In this document: positions 12,701 to 24,515 of the stretch, one piece after another
Layout of the letters: each line of letters starts with the position of its first letter
Numbering within the stretch: position 1 is the first letter of the stretch
Source of the DNA: Euryodendron excelsum
Taxonomy: Eukaryota; Streptophyta; Magnoliopsida; Ericales; Pentaphylacaceae
Length of the DNA: 64,000 nucleotides
Assembly (NCBI GenBank): GCA_033060915.1
Contig: CM065377.1
Coordinates: 51,646,683-51,710,682 of the forward strand
Reading direction: 5' to 3'
Position numbers and translations under genes: made by a program
Notes under the pieces: model-generated
What the model was told of the DNA's origin: nothing
Database searches by the model: none
What the model saw: only the letters and a program-made list of their open reading frames with translations

Positions 12701-14296
12701 GATCTCATAGTAAAAAATTATATTTATATTATTGATTAGACCATCCTATCTGACGACCCAAATGCATTTGTCAGTCACTGCTTGAGCCAGTACAAACTTC
12801 ATGGCTCACTACATGCTATAACTCATTTAAACTCATCCAAATACTTATATAAAATAAATAAATAAAAAAACTCCTCAAACTCCGAACAAAAAAGTATAAC
12901 CTTACCATTTTGTTTGGTTCTGAACAACTATATGTAGAGCCTTCTTACTCCACTCAAGATCCCACCATCCATCAACTTTGCCATCATAATGGAATAATAC
13001 AATTGTAAAATTCTCTGAAAGAAACTGAATTTCACTAAAATTAGGCAAATAACATCCATGTGATCGCATCTGTAATTTAATGAACTGTTATAGCTTTTGA
13101 ATGCCAAGCATTAATAGACAGATATACCTTTTGAACAATAGCATCAACATTACTCTTTTGTTTAATACCGACTGGAATTGCCAGCAAGTTATGAGAGCTT
13201 GAAACATTAACCTGAAAATTGAAGGAAAGATACATGTTGGCAACTGTTGATAGAAAAAATTCGTCTTGAATTAAACTCTGTGACTTGAAGACAAGTATAT
13301 GATTCAAAATAAGTTTGTGTATTGATGGCAGAGTATAACAAGATTAGAACCTAACCTTTCCGCTTGAACTACTTGTTGACCATAGAGGTTTTAACTCCAA
13401 ATCCGACTTATCTTGAATGATGCCACGAGGTAAACTATCCAAACTACTAGAAACCACACCAATATCCTAGATGAAAGCATCAGCAGCAGCTCAGAAAAAT
13501 AGTAAACATAAGGAACCACAACATTGAACTACTCATCATGTGCAAGTTCATAAAACAACTGAAGAAATTCCAAAAAACTTTTAAAATCAAGTATCAGATC
13601 AAATCCAAAGCAACAGTTGAAGTTATTAGGTGCATGTCTTGGGTAGACAAATACAAGAATAAAAACAAAACAATTAAAAAACACAGAATGGAACTGAAAA
13701 TAATACCTTCGATGTGTAGAAGGGGTTTGATTTTTCGTCTATCTGATGATGAGAAAGAAGAAAAGAAAAATTAGAGGGAAGCAAAGTAAAAAGAAAAAAC
13801 CCAACTTCAGAAGTATCCCAAGCCGGTACAAAGAACGAAACATCAGTGGATCATTATATTATCAACATACTAGTTTGACCAAAAAAATGGCAGGTGATGA
13901 CTGATGAGAACTATCAACTGGCACAAGGTTTTGCAAATAAACTTTTAGTTGTTTTTCCATTTGTTTTCATTCAGAAAAAAAAAAAAAAAAAAAAAGTAGA
14001 GAACACTCTTATCAACCAATGAATGCCACATCACCCATATGGTTCTATTATTACCTGTATATAATATGAAAAAATACTTTTAAATTAACCCCCAAATCTC
14101 CAAATTTACAATACCGTCGATAGGGCATGCAGTTTACCCCACCGATCAATATTTATTCAAGATCACTCAAACCACAACCTTCAAATTACTGATAATGACA
14201 CCATACCTCTGTCTGTCGATACTGATAATTTGTGGTTCTATATACTAAGAACAACATAACTGTACAAAAAATTCCCATAAACGGCAGTTGTTTCAT
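8771..14296 (-). CDS. DUF707 family protein, single-pass membrane anchored, 379 aa
   Basis: Fourteen exons join in phase: 14207-14296, 13707-13742, 13356-13466, 13128-13211, 12906-13024, 12440-12541, 11903-12019, 11748-11813, 11408-11474, 10568-10621, 9797-9886, 9290-9316, 9062-9088 and 8771-8920. The product matches the plant DUF707 (PF05212) family. It has a short N-tail and one hydrophobic segment (about 4-20), suggesting a type II membrane protein. Family blocks include AIPVGIKQK, FTIVLFHYDG, WSKKALHI, YDYIFLWDEDLG (DED at 169-171), KKEGLEISQPALDP, FVEGMAPVFSRSAW, NDLVHGWGMD and GVVDSEYVVHQGI. The acidic triplet recalls the DxD site of GT-A glycosyltransferases, but the function is not established. 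The C-terminus is strikingly basic (FRRKRRRNQRRQRRNQRRHN). The start MKQLPFMGIF was chosen to fit a 5'-UTR intron acceptor; an in-frame ATG 33 bases upstream is possible. Intron 8 has a GC donor. Confidence 0.93.
9681..9706. repeat. (CT)13 microsatellite
   Basis: An uninterrupted CT dinucleotide run inside the DUF707 intron between exons 11 and 12. Confidence 0.9.
11051..11290. mobile_element. Possible hAT-like terminus in a DUF707 intron
   Basis: The block CAGGGCTGGCCCTCAGTATG at about 11053 resembles CAGGGCCGGCCATAGGTAAG at 15986, which opens the hAT remnant downstream. It is followed by AT-rich sequence without coding. No second terminus or target duplication was seen, so the call is tentative. 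Confidence 0.25.
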
Positions 14297-15285
14297 TGTG
14301 ACTCCACATGTTCCCTGCATACGCACCATTATATCGTCAAATACTCTTAAATCTTCGATCAAAACTCCATAATATGAAATAAGTAATTCACAATGTTTAT
14401 CCACCAACTTCGTAAAATTAAAAGGATTACAAGTATAATCAAACAAAATATACCCCATCAAATAATATGTGTCTTTTCCTCATCCATCTCCATGATTTCA
14501 ATGGCCTCATAGACAGCTAGAGTTTCTATTTTTTCTCATAACAAACTGAAATCAGAGAATATAAAGCAGATATTAATATCATAACAAAACTCAATCCTCG
14601 GAAAACATGTTAATGCTTGTCTAATGCTTAATGTGTGTTTTGGTGATTCAAACACTTGAACAATTGACATGCCAGTTGGGTTACTTGTGTTGTAACTGAG
14701 TGTTGTTGGGCAGAGATATGATACAGATTTTCAAATCTAAACTGAAAAGAGGTACCAGAACTAAAATTGACCATAACCAAAGAGATAATATTGATTTTAC
14801 TTTTAATCCAAAAATTAAAGGAGGAGGAGAAAGTACTGTCAGAATTTCTCTGGATTATCAAATTTAGATGAAAATTAAGACATTATACATCAAAGATTCT
14901 CTCTCACTTTCCCGTGAGCAAACAACAAGGATTTCCCCGGAAAATACCAATAATTTTCTCGCAAATCAAAACCTAAACAGGTACACAAAAACAATACAAT
15001 TGAAAACAATAATAGGCCTTCTTCACTTGTAGCTAAAAAACACAAAGACCAACATAACAGCTTATTCACCACAAAATTCAATCTTTTTCAAACAAACGGG
15101 AAAGCGAAAAATCGCAACGTCCGGATACCTCCGGCGATTCGATTCCCAAACCGAAATTACAGGGGAAAAAAAAAACAGAAATTTAAGGAACACAAACCTC
15201 TGCGATTCGACGCGTGATCGAGAATGAATAGCAGGTGATTGCAGCTGAAATAGAGCCCCGGCGTCCTCAGGCGAGTTCGTGCACG
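14297..15285 (-). promoter_or_regulatory. Inferred 5' leader and 5'-UTR intron of the DUF707 gene
   Basis: A donor-like GAG/GTTTGTG lies at 15198/15197 and an acceptor-like ATGCAG/GGAA at 15315/14314 is matched by TGCAG ending at 14315, which would give an 883-bp leader intron. If spliced so, the mature leader holds an ATG at about 14309 whose short frame overlaps the main start. Upstream, a (TA)n run at 15294-15314 may serve as TATA region. This is inference from splice-site shape only; transcript data would decide. Confidence 0.35.
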
Positions 15286-15757
15286 CGTCTGTATATATAT
15301 ATATATATATATATGTCAATGCAAATATGCGATTATTGATGCAGATTGAACTGTGAGTTCAATATGCAGGTGTCACCATACAGAGAAAGAGAGAGAATGA
15401 TAGATACAATATTACAGAGAGATATAGAGAGAGAAAGAGGGAAGGAAAGAGTCGACAGACGGAAGTGTCGGAGGCGCCCCGTTTTATGGAGAGAGAGAGA
15501 GTTTGCATGCGTTTGCCCGCCGAGCGTGAGGAATTTTAACTGTGCACAAAGACACACCGAGGTTTGAATATCGTGTCCTTATTTCCATCGAAGATGAATC
15601 GTGTAGTGATAATATATATATTGTGGGGATGCGTAGTTACATATATACTAGTCATAATATTAATATATGTAGATATTTATATATATATGTATTCAACTAC
15701 GACCTCTAGTGTATATCTATTTAGAATAATCCCTACCCACAAATTCAAGTACCACCT

Positions 15758-15968
15758 CTAATAAATATCTATATTACCGTCCCAAACAAGCAATTGTGAT
15801 TTTGTCAAACTACTTTTTGTAAACTGTTTTCACAAACTATTTTAAAATTAGTTAAGGTCTAATATATATCTATTTTACCGACCCAAACAAGATTTTGTGA
15901 TTTTGTCAAAGTACTTTGTAAATTGTTTTGGTAAACGGTTTTCACAAACTATTTTAAAATTAGTTAAG
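15758..15968. repeat. Tandem duplication, period 101 bp
   Basis: Copy one (15758-15858) and copy two (15859 to about 15968) share CTAATA-ATATCTAT, ACCCAAACAAG, TTTTGTCAAA and the 3' end CACAAACTATTTTAAAATTA followed by GTTAAG. Copy two carries an extra stretch of about 11 bases (GGTAAACGG region). The pair lies immediately upstream of the hAT terminus at 15986. Confidence 0.8.
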
Positions 15969-15985
15969 AGCATATTTGATACCTG

Positions 15986-17320
15986 CAGGGCCGGCCATAG
16001 GTAAGCAGCAAACCATTGGTTAGGGAAACCAAATTTTTAAAATTTTTGTATAATAAATTATGAATGTTACTTTTTTTTTTTTTTTGTACAATGGTATATT
16101 TTACTCAATAATATGACAGAGAATAGATTTTTATAGTTAGTTTTTTGTACCCAATAAAATTGAATAGTTTATAATTATAATATTCATTAACCAGATAAAA
16201 CAAATCTAAAAAGTAAATTATTTTGTTAGTGTAAACGTATAAAGAGAGTGTGTGGTTGAGTGAGTATGATTTGGAGCACTACTAATAGATCAAAGTGGAG
16301 CTATGAAATATTCGATCGAAAAAAGAAGTAAGGTTGTATTTGATTTTGTATATAATATAATATTTCTCTTGTATATGATATATATGTGTGTGTGTGTATA
16401 GATGCAGTTATTTAGTGAATTTTTTTAAGTTTAAATTTTACATATAAACTATATAAAAAGGGAGAAGAACCCAAATGAATTGAAGCTACCCCCTTGTAAT
16501 TCTGTGAAGGTTTTGTTAGATAAAAAGTAGAGTTTTTTTAATCATTAAACTTTTTGTTGAATAAAAAATGGGATTTTATCAAGATTTTGTTGAATAATTT
16601 GGAGCTTTATATATTGAAAGTTGAATTCAGACAAGTGCAGTGCATGGGTTGAATAAATTATGAGTTTAATGTAAAATTCAAAAGTGTTAGTAAAGAGTAA
16701 TTGATAGAGCATTGCACTAAATTAGAAAGTTTCTTGAAACACAATGAACATGATAATATTTATAGGGATGAGCTATTTCAAGAATTTAGACATTTAAAAA
16801 TAATATTGCCAAGGAAAGTGACAAAATCGATTGACATCCTCGATTTTATAAGGTCATATTTGAAAGAATGTGGTTTCCAAATGATATGGATTGCTTATCG
16901 AATTTTGTTGACTATATCGATTACAGTTGTTTCGGCGGATAAAAGTATTTTTAAGTTAAAGTTGATAAAAACTTATCTTCAGACTACCATGTCACAAGAG
17001 AGATTAAGTGAATTGGTTATGATCTCAATTAAAAATAAGTTCTTGGATAAGTTAAAGTATGATAACTTAATTGAAGAATTTGGTTCAAAAAAAGTAAGGA
17101 TAAGTTGTTTTCTTTAAATTGAATTATGCTAATCATAAACCACCATAACTGATTAATTAGGGTTACATTTTGATTTTGATTTTGATTTTTTTAATGTAAT
17201 TCAAGCTAAATGTATAATGCTACCTTGATTTTGATTTTTTTTTAATAACTTGTATGACTTTTTTTTTTGTAATTAATTAACAGTAAGAGGGTAACCATAT
17301 TCAAAATCAAAGAAGCGCAA
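15986..17320 (+). mobile_element. hAT-type (zf-MYM/TTF-type) transposon remnant
   Basis: The left end CAGGGCCGGCCATAGGTAAG is of a type I associate with plant hAT-like elements, and the body encodes the C-terminal dimerisation region of a zf-MYM/TTF-type hAT transposase (16701-17117). Upstream of that ORF no N-terminal transposase sequence can be followed, so the catalytic part is lost or scrambled. The right boundary is unclear. A second terminus of the hAT sort (CAGGGGTGGAGCCACATAA on the minus strand, ending at 17874) may belong to this element or to a neighbouring non-autonomous one. Eight-base flanks of 15986 and 17874 do not match. Confidence 0.6.
16701..17117 (+). pseudogene. hAT transposase C-terminal (dimerisation) domain fragment
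   Basis: This 138-codon ORF matches the end of the plant zinc-finger MYM-type/TTF-type hAT proteins. It has an acidic lead-in with DELFQEFRHLK, then IWIAYRILLTISITVVSADK, FKLKLIKTYLQTTMSQERL and a final block DNLIEEFGSKKVR. In intact relatives the corresponding core reads like a hydrophobic strand followed by SAERSFSKLKLIK. Here SAERSFS has become SADKSIF, with conserved Glu, Arg and Ser changed. Upstream domains (zinc finger, RNase H-like DDE core) are absent in any frame that I can see, so it is called a relic although the reading frame is open. Confidence 0.75.
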
Positions 17321-17599
17321 CCCAAATGTTGGGATTGGCTCTGGATACTTGTGAAAGGGTCCAAAGAGGGCAACAATAATTCACAACTCAAAATTATTTT
17401 TTGAAATTGAAAGTAATGCTTTATATCTAGAATTTTTGTATAAATTTTTTCTAAAATGATGCAGTTGTTTATAATTCTTTCATTTCAGACCAAAATATGA
17501 ATTATTTTGACTCATAATTTTAAAATTGTTACTGCCACATGATTATGGTTGAGTATTTTATAATTTTTTTTATAATCATCAAATAATAGGGCTTCTATA

Positions 17600-17874
17600 T
17601 AATTGTATAATATATATAGGCTTACATGTATATGTAAAGGGGTCTTTGAAGTAAATTAAGTATTTAAGAGGAATATCATAAATTTTTAGAGGGGGTGAAT
17701 TGAAAGACATTTCTAAAATTTTAATCAAAGTAAACTTTTTAAAAATAAATGGGGCATTAACAAATTTTCAAAGGGGACAAATGAAAAAAATTTTAAAATT
17801 TTTAGGTAAAATTAGAATTTCTAAAAAATTGAGGGGACAATTGCTCTCTCTAGCCTTATGTGGCTCCACCCCTG
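17600..17874 (-). mobile_element. Non-autonomous hAT-like terminus
   Basis: Read on the minus strand the block opens CAGGGGTGGAGCCACATAA and continues into AT-rich sequence with repeated GTCCCC and AATTTT runs (17690-17840). That pattern is typical of plant hAT-type element ends. The opposite end was not found. Confidence 0.35.
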
Positions 17875-17879
17875 AAAAG

Positions 17880-18175
17880 GGGAAGGGAAATGACATGGTA
17901 GAGAAAATGAGGAGAAAATTATTTTCTTTTGTTTGCTTGATATACAAAGAAAATAAAAGAAAAGTAAAAGGAAAATCACTTTCTCTTTTTGAAATTGAAA
18001 GGAAAGAAAAAGAAAAATATTATGATATTTATTAAAAAAGAAAGTGAGAAGAAAATAATTTTCTCTTTCCTTTTTTTTTTTTTTGTCTTCCCTCCTAAAT
18101 TAGAAACCAGACAAAGGAAATGAACTTTTCCTTTACTTCCCTTCCTTTTCTCAAATATCAAACAAAGTCTAAATT
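17880..18175. mobile_element. Fold-back MITE-like element with purine-rich and pyrimidine-rich arms
   Basis: The left half is purine-rich (GGGGAAGGGAAATGACATGG, GAAAATGAGGAGAAAATTAT) and the right half switches to pyrimidine-rich (CTTTTCCTTTACTTCCCTTC) before ending in ATCAAACAAAG. The halves are roughly inverted copies, so the strand could fold back. Similar segments occur near 21955-22200, 27405-27590 and 42610-42835. It has no coding capacity. Confidence 0.5.
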
Positions 18176-21100
18176 TTATCGTTTTCATACAAAATGAAAA
18201 TAATGGTATTTTTGAACTTTTCATTATTTTTGTTTTCAAAAATACTAAACAAAAACAGAAATTTTTAAAATGATAGTAAACACGAATATTTTGAGTTTCT
18301 ATTAAATACAAAAAAAAAACGATCACATAAAGTATTGTGTTCATGCAAGGATTTAGTTTATGTGCATGCAAGTAACTTCCAAGGATTTACTTTCAATATA
18401 CCTCCCTTTGAATTACAACAACTTAAGATGGAAATTGATACCATTTAAAGCATTAATTTATTGATAGATGCAAAGAGACTCAAATGACATGGATGCTCTT
18501 CTTCTTTTTTTTACCCCCTTTATGAGAACATCAAATGACATTTCTAAAAATAACATTTCTTGTTGAAAATTATCTTAAAATCCAAAATGAATTTTTGTTG
18601 CAATTGTATCAATTTTCGGTGACCAGTGTCCTAAGAATACTTGGGAGAACTAATGCTTATTAAAATTCCATTGATCTTTGTCATGCATTAAAGTGGGGAA
18701 TCTAAATAACTACATTAAATGCAGATAATTTACTACATGGATATTCCAATACAGTTAACACTTCTTAAATAACAATATTTCCATTACCATAATAAAATTA
18801 AGAACATAGTAACATATTTTTTTCAAGATGAAATAGGAAAGTAAACAAATTATTTTATGCAATATATCTAGGATTATCCATGGACATGTCAACTGAATTG
18901 GTTATAAAAAAAAATCCTTTTTTAAGTCACAATGTTTGGGTTTATGATGCAAATAATAAGATTAGTAGTTTTAAAACAATTAAGGATCTAGGGCTCCAAC
19001 AGATTGGGATTAGTGTTCAGGGTTTTTTCGGCATAGCGTCAAGAAATTTTAAATTTTGTGATTCGTCAACCTTTTTTTAATCTAGTATAAAAAGTCAAAA
19101 AAAAATTGAGTCATTTTTTTTTTTTTTTTTGAGGTTTCAATCATATAGGAACTATAAATGATTTTGAAACTTCATAATTTGCCGGTTGGCACTTCTAATT
19201 TTGAAGTTATGAAGTTTCTAGGAGTTAAAAAAAAATATGAATAATTTTCAATTTTAGATTTTAAATAATATTTAAAGTCACATTTTGGGTAAATTCCAAA
19301 AATAAAGGCAAAAGCATTAACTCCCATCTGATCTGCTTGGAAAGAAGATCGAAGAGTGTACCAATAAGCATTAAAGCCTTTAATCATATCATTATGTGAT
19401 CAGATAGGTTTAATGGTTGCCCTAGCAAAAACATTAATGATCTTATCTTCAACGCCTGAAAGTATATAACTTTGACCCTTTTACTTCAAATTCATGACAA
19501 TGAAATATATGAAAATAGAAGTCAACTCAAAAAAAAAAAAATTTCAATTTTGGAAAAGGTAAGTAGAACCATGCATGTAGAGAAGAACATTTGGCTCCAA
19601 ATGCTTGAAATAGTCTGGTTATTTTGATTGCATTATACTTATCGGTATGTACATCTATTTTATATATATATATATATAAATGTATAATTGTTTATCTACA
19701 ACAAATATGATATATTTTCGTATAGCTTACAAATTAAATTTGTTTTGGGATGTGATAAAGGGGATATAATATCCCGGAAGTAAAAAAGTCATGAGACATT
19801 CAATCTCGGGACAATTTTTACCCAAATCCGTTCTTCTGCGGCGTTTGGTTGGCATGGGATTGCAGATGGAATAAAATGGGATTTGTGTATTTATTAGCGT
19901 TGGATCAAGTGTATAATCCTACATAATCCTACCCGGTAAGATTACTTATCCCACTCCTTAAAACTTTTACACCATATACTTGAGATATAGTGTCCCAACT
20001 TCCAACTAGATAAGTTGTCCGAACCTCATTTAAGGGAAAAAGGCGGATGGTAGTCGGGCATACTTATTATACCTATTAAATTTTGCTATGTAACATTTAT
20101 TTTTTTGAAAGCCTTTTATTTATAACAAATTAATATTAGGGACCTAATAAAAGCCTATATGTCATAATTTAATAGTGATGAATATTGAAAGTTGGTATTG
20201 TCGAACTACTTGACTTTTTTTTGTCCTCATGTAACAAACCAAACTGGTATTTTGTGAGGCAGTATATTATTTATCTTATCCGATCCAAATTTATCTTTTG
20301 ATCCATTGTTTAAAGCACAATGAATAAGCCTTCCAAATTTACCACTTGCGTTGAAGTAAAATGATCTTGATTGTTTGGATCCACAATTTTATTAGCTTTT
20401 TAATTTGGTTTTCAAAATATTAAATCTTAGCCATCCTCCACTTGGAGATGAACCACAATTAAGTAATGTTTTCAGAACTGATGTAACAAAATCCAATTGC
20501 CCACACAAGCTAAGTTGTTGTGCAATATTAGTTATCATAATCACTCTCGGCTGATTTTGCTTATCCCTTACTTAATGCCGTTTAAAGTTAATAATTTTTA
20601 TCAACTCTTTATCTCGCATATATATATCTCCAATCTTTTTTTTCTTTTTGATGCATCGGGAATGAAAAACAGCAACAGAAAAGAAAAGAGCATGGACTGA
20701 GCCCTAACAAAAGCAATTCCTTACGTAACCCCCCACCAAGAGAGTCATAAGTACTTGTTCTAGTGGATTTTTAAAAATAACAAGCCTCTCAGTTTGATCA
20801 GCTCCCATATTTGCAGTATGATGAGTATATTTGTTACCCTCTTTTAAAGTATATCAGAGAGTATTTTTGCGTCTTTAGAGTGGAAATATATATATATATA
20901 TATATCTATAATTTCATTTGGTGGTGAATGAAGCTATACCCACATGGGACCTTACGTGACAAAGTCATTATCATTTCAACCATATGCAAACAAGTAAACA
21001 AAGCTATAAGATCTCAAAATTTCCAATTTTAGAGGCGAAGGTCACATCTATCATGTGAATTAATTTATTGCAATGCATGCTTGCGTGCGTAGCTTTTTTT

Positions 21101-21954
21101 GGTACCATCACAGCTGAAGCTTGTGTTTTAAAAGCACTTTTAATTGCTTTCATGCTTTTGCTAGCCTGTTCCCGTCAAGGATGGCAAATCCCATCCATGT
21201 GGGATTTGAAAAAACTGTTTTGTCTAACACTATTGAGTTTACTTTGGATTAATTCACTAATTAATTATTCTAATCTACTTTGTTTTTAATCATGTATATC
21301 AAATGTAAATATGGGGAAGCATTTAAACACAATGCAACACACACTATTTTTACGTGAAAAACACAAACAAGAAAAATCGACCTTAGATTAATCAATTAAC
21401 CAATAAATCGAGAATATAATATGAGTTGACAATTTACAACCCAACACTAGCTAGCCAAATTCTTCGAGCCTTAGGTATCATATCAGCGAGCTTGTGGGTG
21501 TATTCTCCTTGCATCAACTATATAACTCAACATAGTTATGTACTAGTCCCTTAATAGGTTCTCTAGATCCACTACAAACTTCATGCAGAAATCATCAACA
21601 CTAAAATTCGTAACAGAATTGGTCATATTTAGATTTTGCAAAGAAAACTTGTAGCAATAGGGCTGCCCCATTCGCAAAAGAAGTAGAAAAGGGCAAAGCG
21701 TTTCTTCATGTTTAGGTGAACAAAAATAGCAACCGAACTTCTATTAGAAATAGAATGTCAAGCTAGAGGTTATATCTCATGAATTCTGTAATTTTAGCGT
21801 GTGGATAACTTGTTTTTGATCATATTTGAGAGCAGAATAGTCGAGATGTGACTAAGTTAGCTCGAACATCCCTAACTACATAATAAATATAAAAAAAAAA
21901 AAAAGAAATGTCATTGAACAATTCTAACGTTGTATAGAACTTCAAAAGCTAAAA

Positions 21955-22200
21955 AAACACTCGGATTGGTTCTTGAGTTAATGGAGGGAAAGGAAGAGAA
22001 TGGAAAAAGAAAAGGGAGTGAAATATGCTAAAAAAAAAATTTTTGTTTGGTTGGGTAGAAAAATGAGAAGGAAATGATTAGTATTTGTCAAAAAATTCAA
22101 TTTCTTTGTTCCTATAAAAATATGAATTTGTATTTAACGATTTCATTTTCCTTCCCTTAAAAAAAATATAAAACCTAAACATAGAATAAAAATGTTAAAT
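21955..22200. mobile_element. Fold-back MITE-like element, same style as 17880-18175
   Basis: It begins with TCGGATTGGTTC, has a purine-rich arm (GGAGGGAAAGGAAGAGAATG), an inner TTTGTTTGGTTGGG, and a pyrimidine-rich arm (CATTTTCCTTCCC), ending near AAACCTAAAC. The same order of blocks is seen at 42610-42835. Confidence 0.45.
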
Positions 22201-22794
22201 TTGTTTAATTATGTTGTCATCACATAACAACGGAATTTGAATGCAAATAAAACACAAATCTCTCTTTTATTCATTGACTTTCGTTTTTGCGTAAAGAATT
22301 ATGCTAAAGACATAAAATTTTGGTAAATCTTATCAATTTTTTGGTTGTTCAGAGGTCAGCTCTAGCGTTCACATTACCATTTCGAGCTCATGGCAGTTGT
22401 ACATATACTTTAGAGTATTTTATTTTCAAACAAAATACTCATTATGTAATTTATACATAATGTATTGGCTATCTTCAAATCGGTAATTTTTTGTATCAGT
22501 AAGCAAAGAAGAAGAGCTCCGCCTCGTGTGATATATGCATATATATAAGTATGCATGTATGAAACAGATTACGGACTCGTTTGGTAGAGTTTTATAGCTT
22601 ACTTTTTTTTAAGTTTATAAATAAATAAATTATTTTTTTTGTTGCTCTGTTTTTTTTTTTCTTTTGGCTTATCTTTAGTTTATAAATGAAAAAAAATTAA
22701 ATTTTTAGGTTATAAACCAAAAAAAATTAAATAAAAAAAATTTAAAATAAACACTATAAACGGACCCCATCGAAAAATTTGTAATATATAATGT

Positions 22795-22890
22795 CAATGA
22801 CGTGGGGCCGCGCGAATCGAACTCTGACTTGATGATGAGCGAACTGCAAGCGCCCAAGCACGGAAACTCACCGTCTGCCCCAAGCAAAAT
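22795..22890 (-). mobile_element. Possible tRNA-derived SINE head
   Basis: On the minus strand the segment reads GGGGCAGACGGTGAG, then about 50 bases later AGAGTTCGATTCGC. The second block fits the RNA polymerase III B box (GTTCGATTC); the first is a weak A-box candidate. The segment is GC-rich against an AT-rich background. No poly(A) tail or target-site duplication was recognised, so it is a fragment at best. It is not a tRNA gene: I could not fold an acceptor stem. Confidence 0.35.
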
Positions 22891-23219
22891 ATTGATTTAA
22901 GTGCCTAACAAGTATGCACATATATATATATATTTAATATATGAAGTCAGCACCTTATAAGTTACTTATTTCCTTTACTTGTTAAAAATATTTTTAAAAT
23001 TTTTAAATTTTACATATTTATTTTACTTTATCAGTTGAAGTAATTAAGGGTAACTTTAAATATTTAAATTCTTTCTGCAACTAAATGTCAGTTTTTCCTC
23101 CCTTCCCTCACGTCTTTATAACTGATACAAGTAGTTTTACTCAGACCTAGCATTTGAAAATACAGTAGCGAGAATGAAAATTTGAAAGAGTTGCACACGT
23201 ATTGCGCATGTTCCACACT

Positions 23220-23649
23220 CTAGTATATATAATATACTGTATACAGGTATGTGTATATATAACTCTTGACTGCTGATTCCAGTTTAAAAGCATTTTCCTA
23301 AGTCCCGCCCTCTGCTATCTATCAATGAACCAATTTCGACTCAATGAATGATTGGGTTGATTTGGGTTGGAATCGAGTTGGGTGAAAAAATCAATTTTTA
23401 GTGTAAAAAAGTTCGGTTTAATTCAAGTTTGATCAGTGAATAAAAGTATAAACGACTCGACACCCAAACTGAGTAGGCTCTGATCTTAAAATTTTCACAT
23501 GTTATTTGCCGAAAGTAACGGGTGAAACCGAAAAGTCAAGTTGGCCTAGTTTTTGAACACCCCTACTAGTATATATATAATACATTATGTACAGATATGT
23601 GTATATATAACTCTCGACTGCTGGATTCCAGTTTAAAAGCATTTTCCAA
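23220..23649. repeat. Pair of ~80-bp direct repeats 346 bp apart
   Basis: The copy at 23220-23299 (TAGTATATATAATA, TATGTGTATATATAACTCT, GACTGCTGATTCCAG, TTTAAAAGCATTTTCC) recurs at 23566-23649 with few changes. Between them lies unrelated sequence with the dispersed-type motif GATTTGGGTTGGAATCGAG. Either a 346-bp unit was duplicated and one spacer was lost, or the repeats are short terminal repeats. Confidence 0.75.
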
Positions 23650-23661
23650 AATTGATAGAGA

Positions 23662-23664
<3 letters not shown>

Positions 23665-23720
<56 letters not shown>
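23665..23720. repeat. (CT)28 microsatellite
   Basis: This is the longest uninterrupted dinucleotide run in the window, 56 bases of CT. Confidence 0.95.
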
Positions 23721-23725
<5 letters not shown>

Positions 23726-23737
23726 TCTCATGCTTTA

Positions 23738-23870
23738 TTCAATATATTTGTGTTTTGGTACAGCTGGGGAAGGTTTGAGTGGTTATCAAAGTTGTTGTTC
23801 TCATCCTTTGTTCAATATGTTTGTGTTTTGGTAGAGCTGGGGAAGGTTGGAGTGGTTATCAAAGTTGTTG
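23738..23870. repeat. Tandem duplication, period 73 bp
   Basis: The block TTGTGTTTTGGTACAGCTGG to GGTTATCAAAGTTGTTG at 23738-23797 recurs at 23811-23870 with three substitutions, separated by a short spacer. Confidence 0.85.
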
Positions 23871-24481
23871 TAATGTTAGGTTAGCAGTCAGTGGGCACAT
23901 AAAAGCCAACTGAAATTGCAGACTCGGAGAGGGGTGTAAAGAGTAATATTATTATTTTTATGTTATACAAATAAAAATTTATATAAAAATTTTATACAAA
24001 ATAATGAATCTTAATGAGAGCTCCACTTCAAAATAAATATCTATCATAATAATTTTTAATTTTAAAATTATCACTATCACGTTACTTTATATAGATATAT
24101 AAACAAATCATTATGTAAGACAGATTTGAATATAACGGTACACTGGGCCTTGTCCTGCACGTGCCGTCCATGCAACGGGTTTCGGTGGTTCAATGGTCCC
24201 ACCTTGTTGACTCTTTAAATTTTATACTTTTTTTGTTTTTTTCTTTTTGGACTGAGTAAATTGGTGTTTGGTATAACGGCTCACATACTTTCTTTTTGGT
24301 AGCAGTATCTCAGCCATTTTGAGCCTTTGATCAAAATTTTTATTTTTATCACATTTATGGTAATTACAGGTCACAATTTTAATAATTGTGTTAGACTAAA
24401 TTTTTGTAACTATAAGTTATTTTTTTACTAAAATCACCTCAAATTCAGGACCTATTTTGCAGCGATTCGTATTCCATTATC

Positions 24482-24515
<34 letters not shown>

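Noticed and set aside
13024..13075. Longer DUF707 exon 5 starting at the upstream TTACAG
   Set aside because: It keeps the frame but inserts about 15 residues absent from the family; the AAATTCAG site gives the expected FLSENFTIVLFHYDG.
17976..18371. 131-codon minus-strand ORF
   Set aside because: Encoded by the pyrimidine-rich arms of a fold-back element; Phe/Lys-rich low complexity.
22795..22890. True tRNA gene on the minus strand
   Set aside because: A B box is present but no acceptor or anticodon stem can be paired; treated as a SINE-like fragment.
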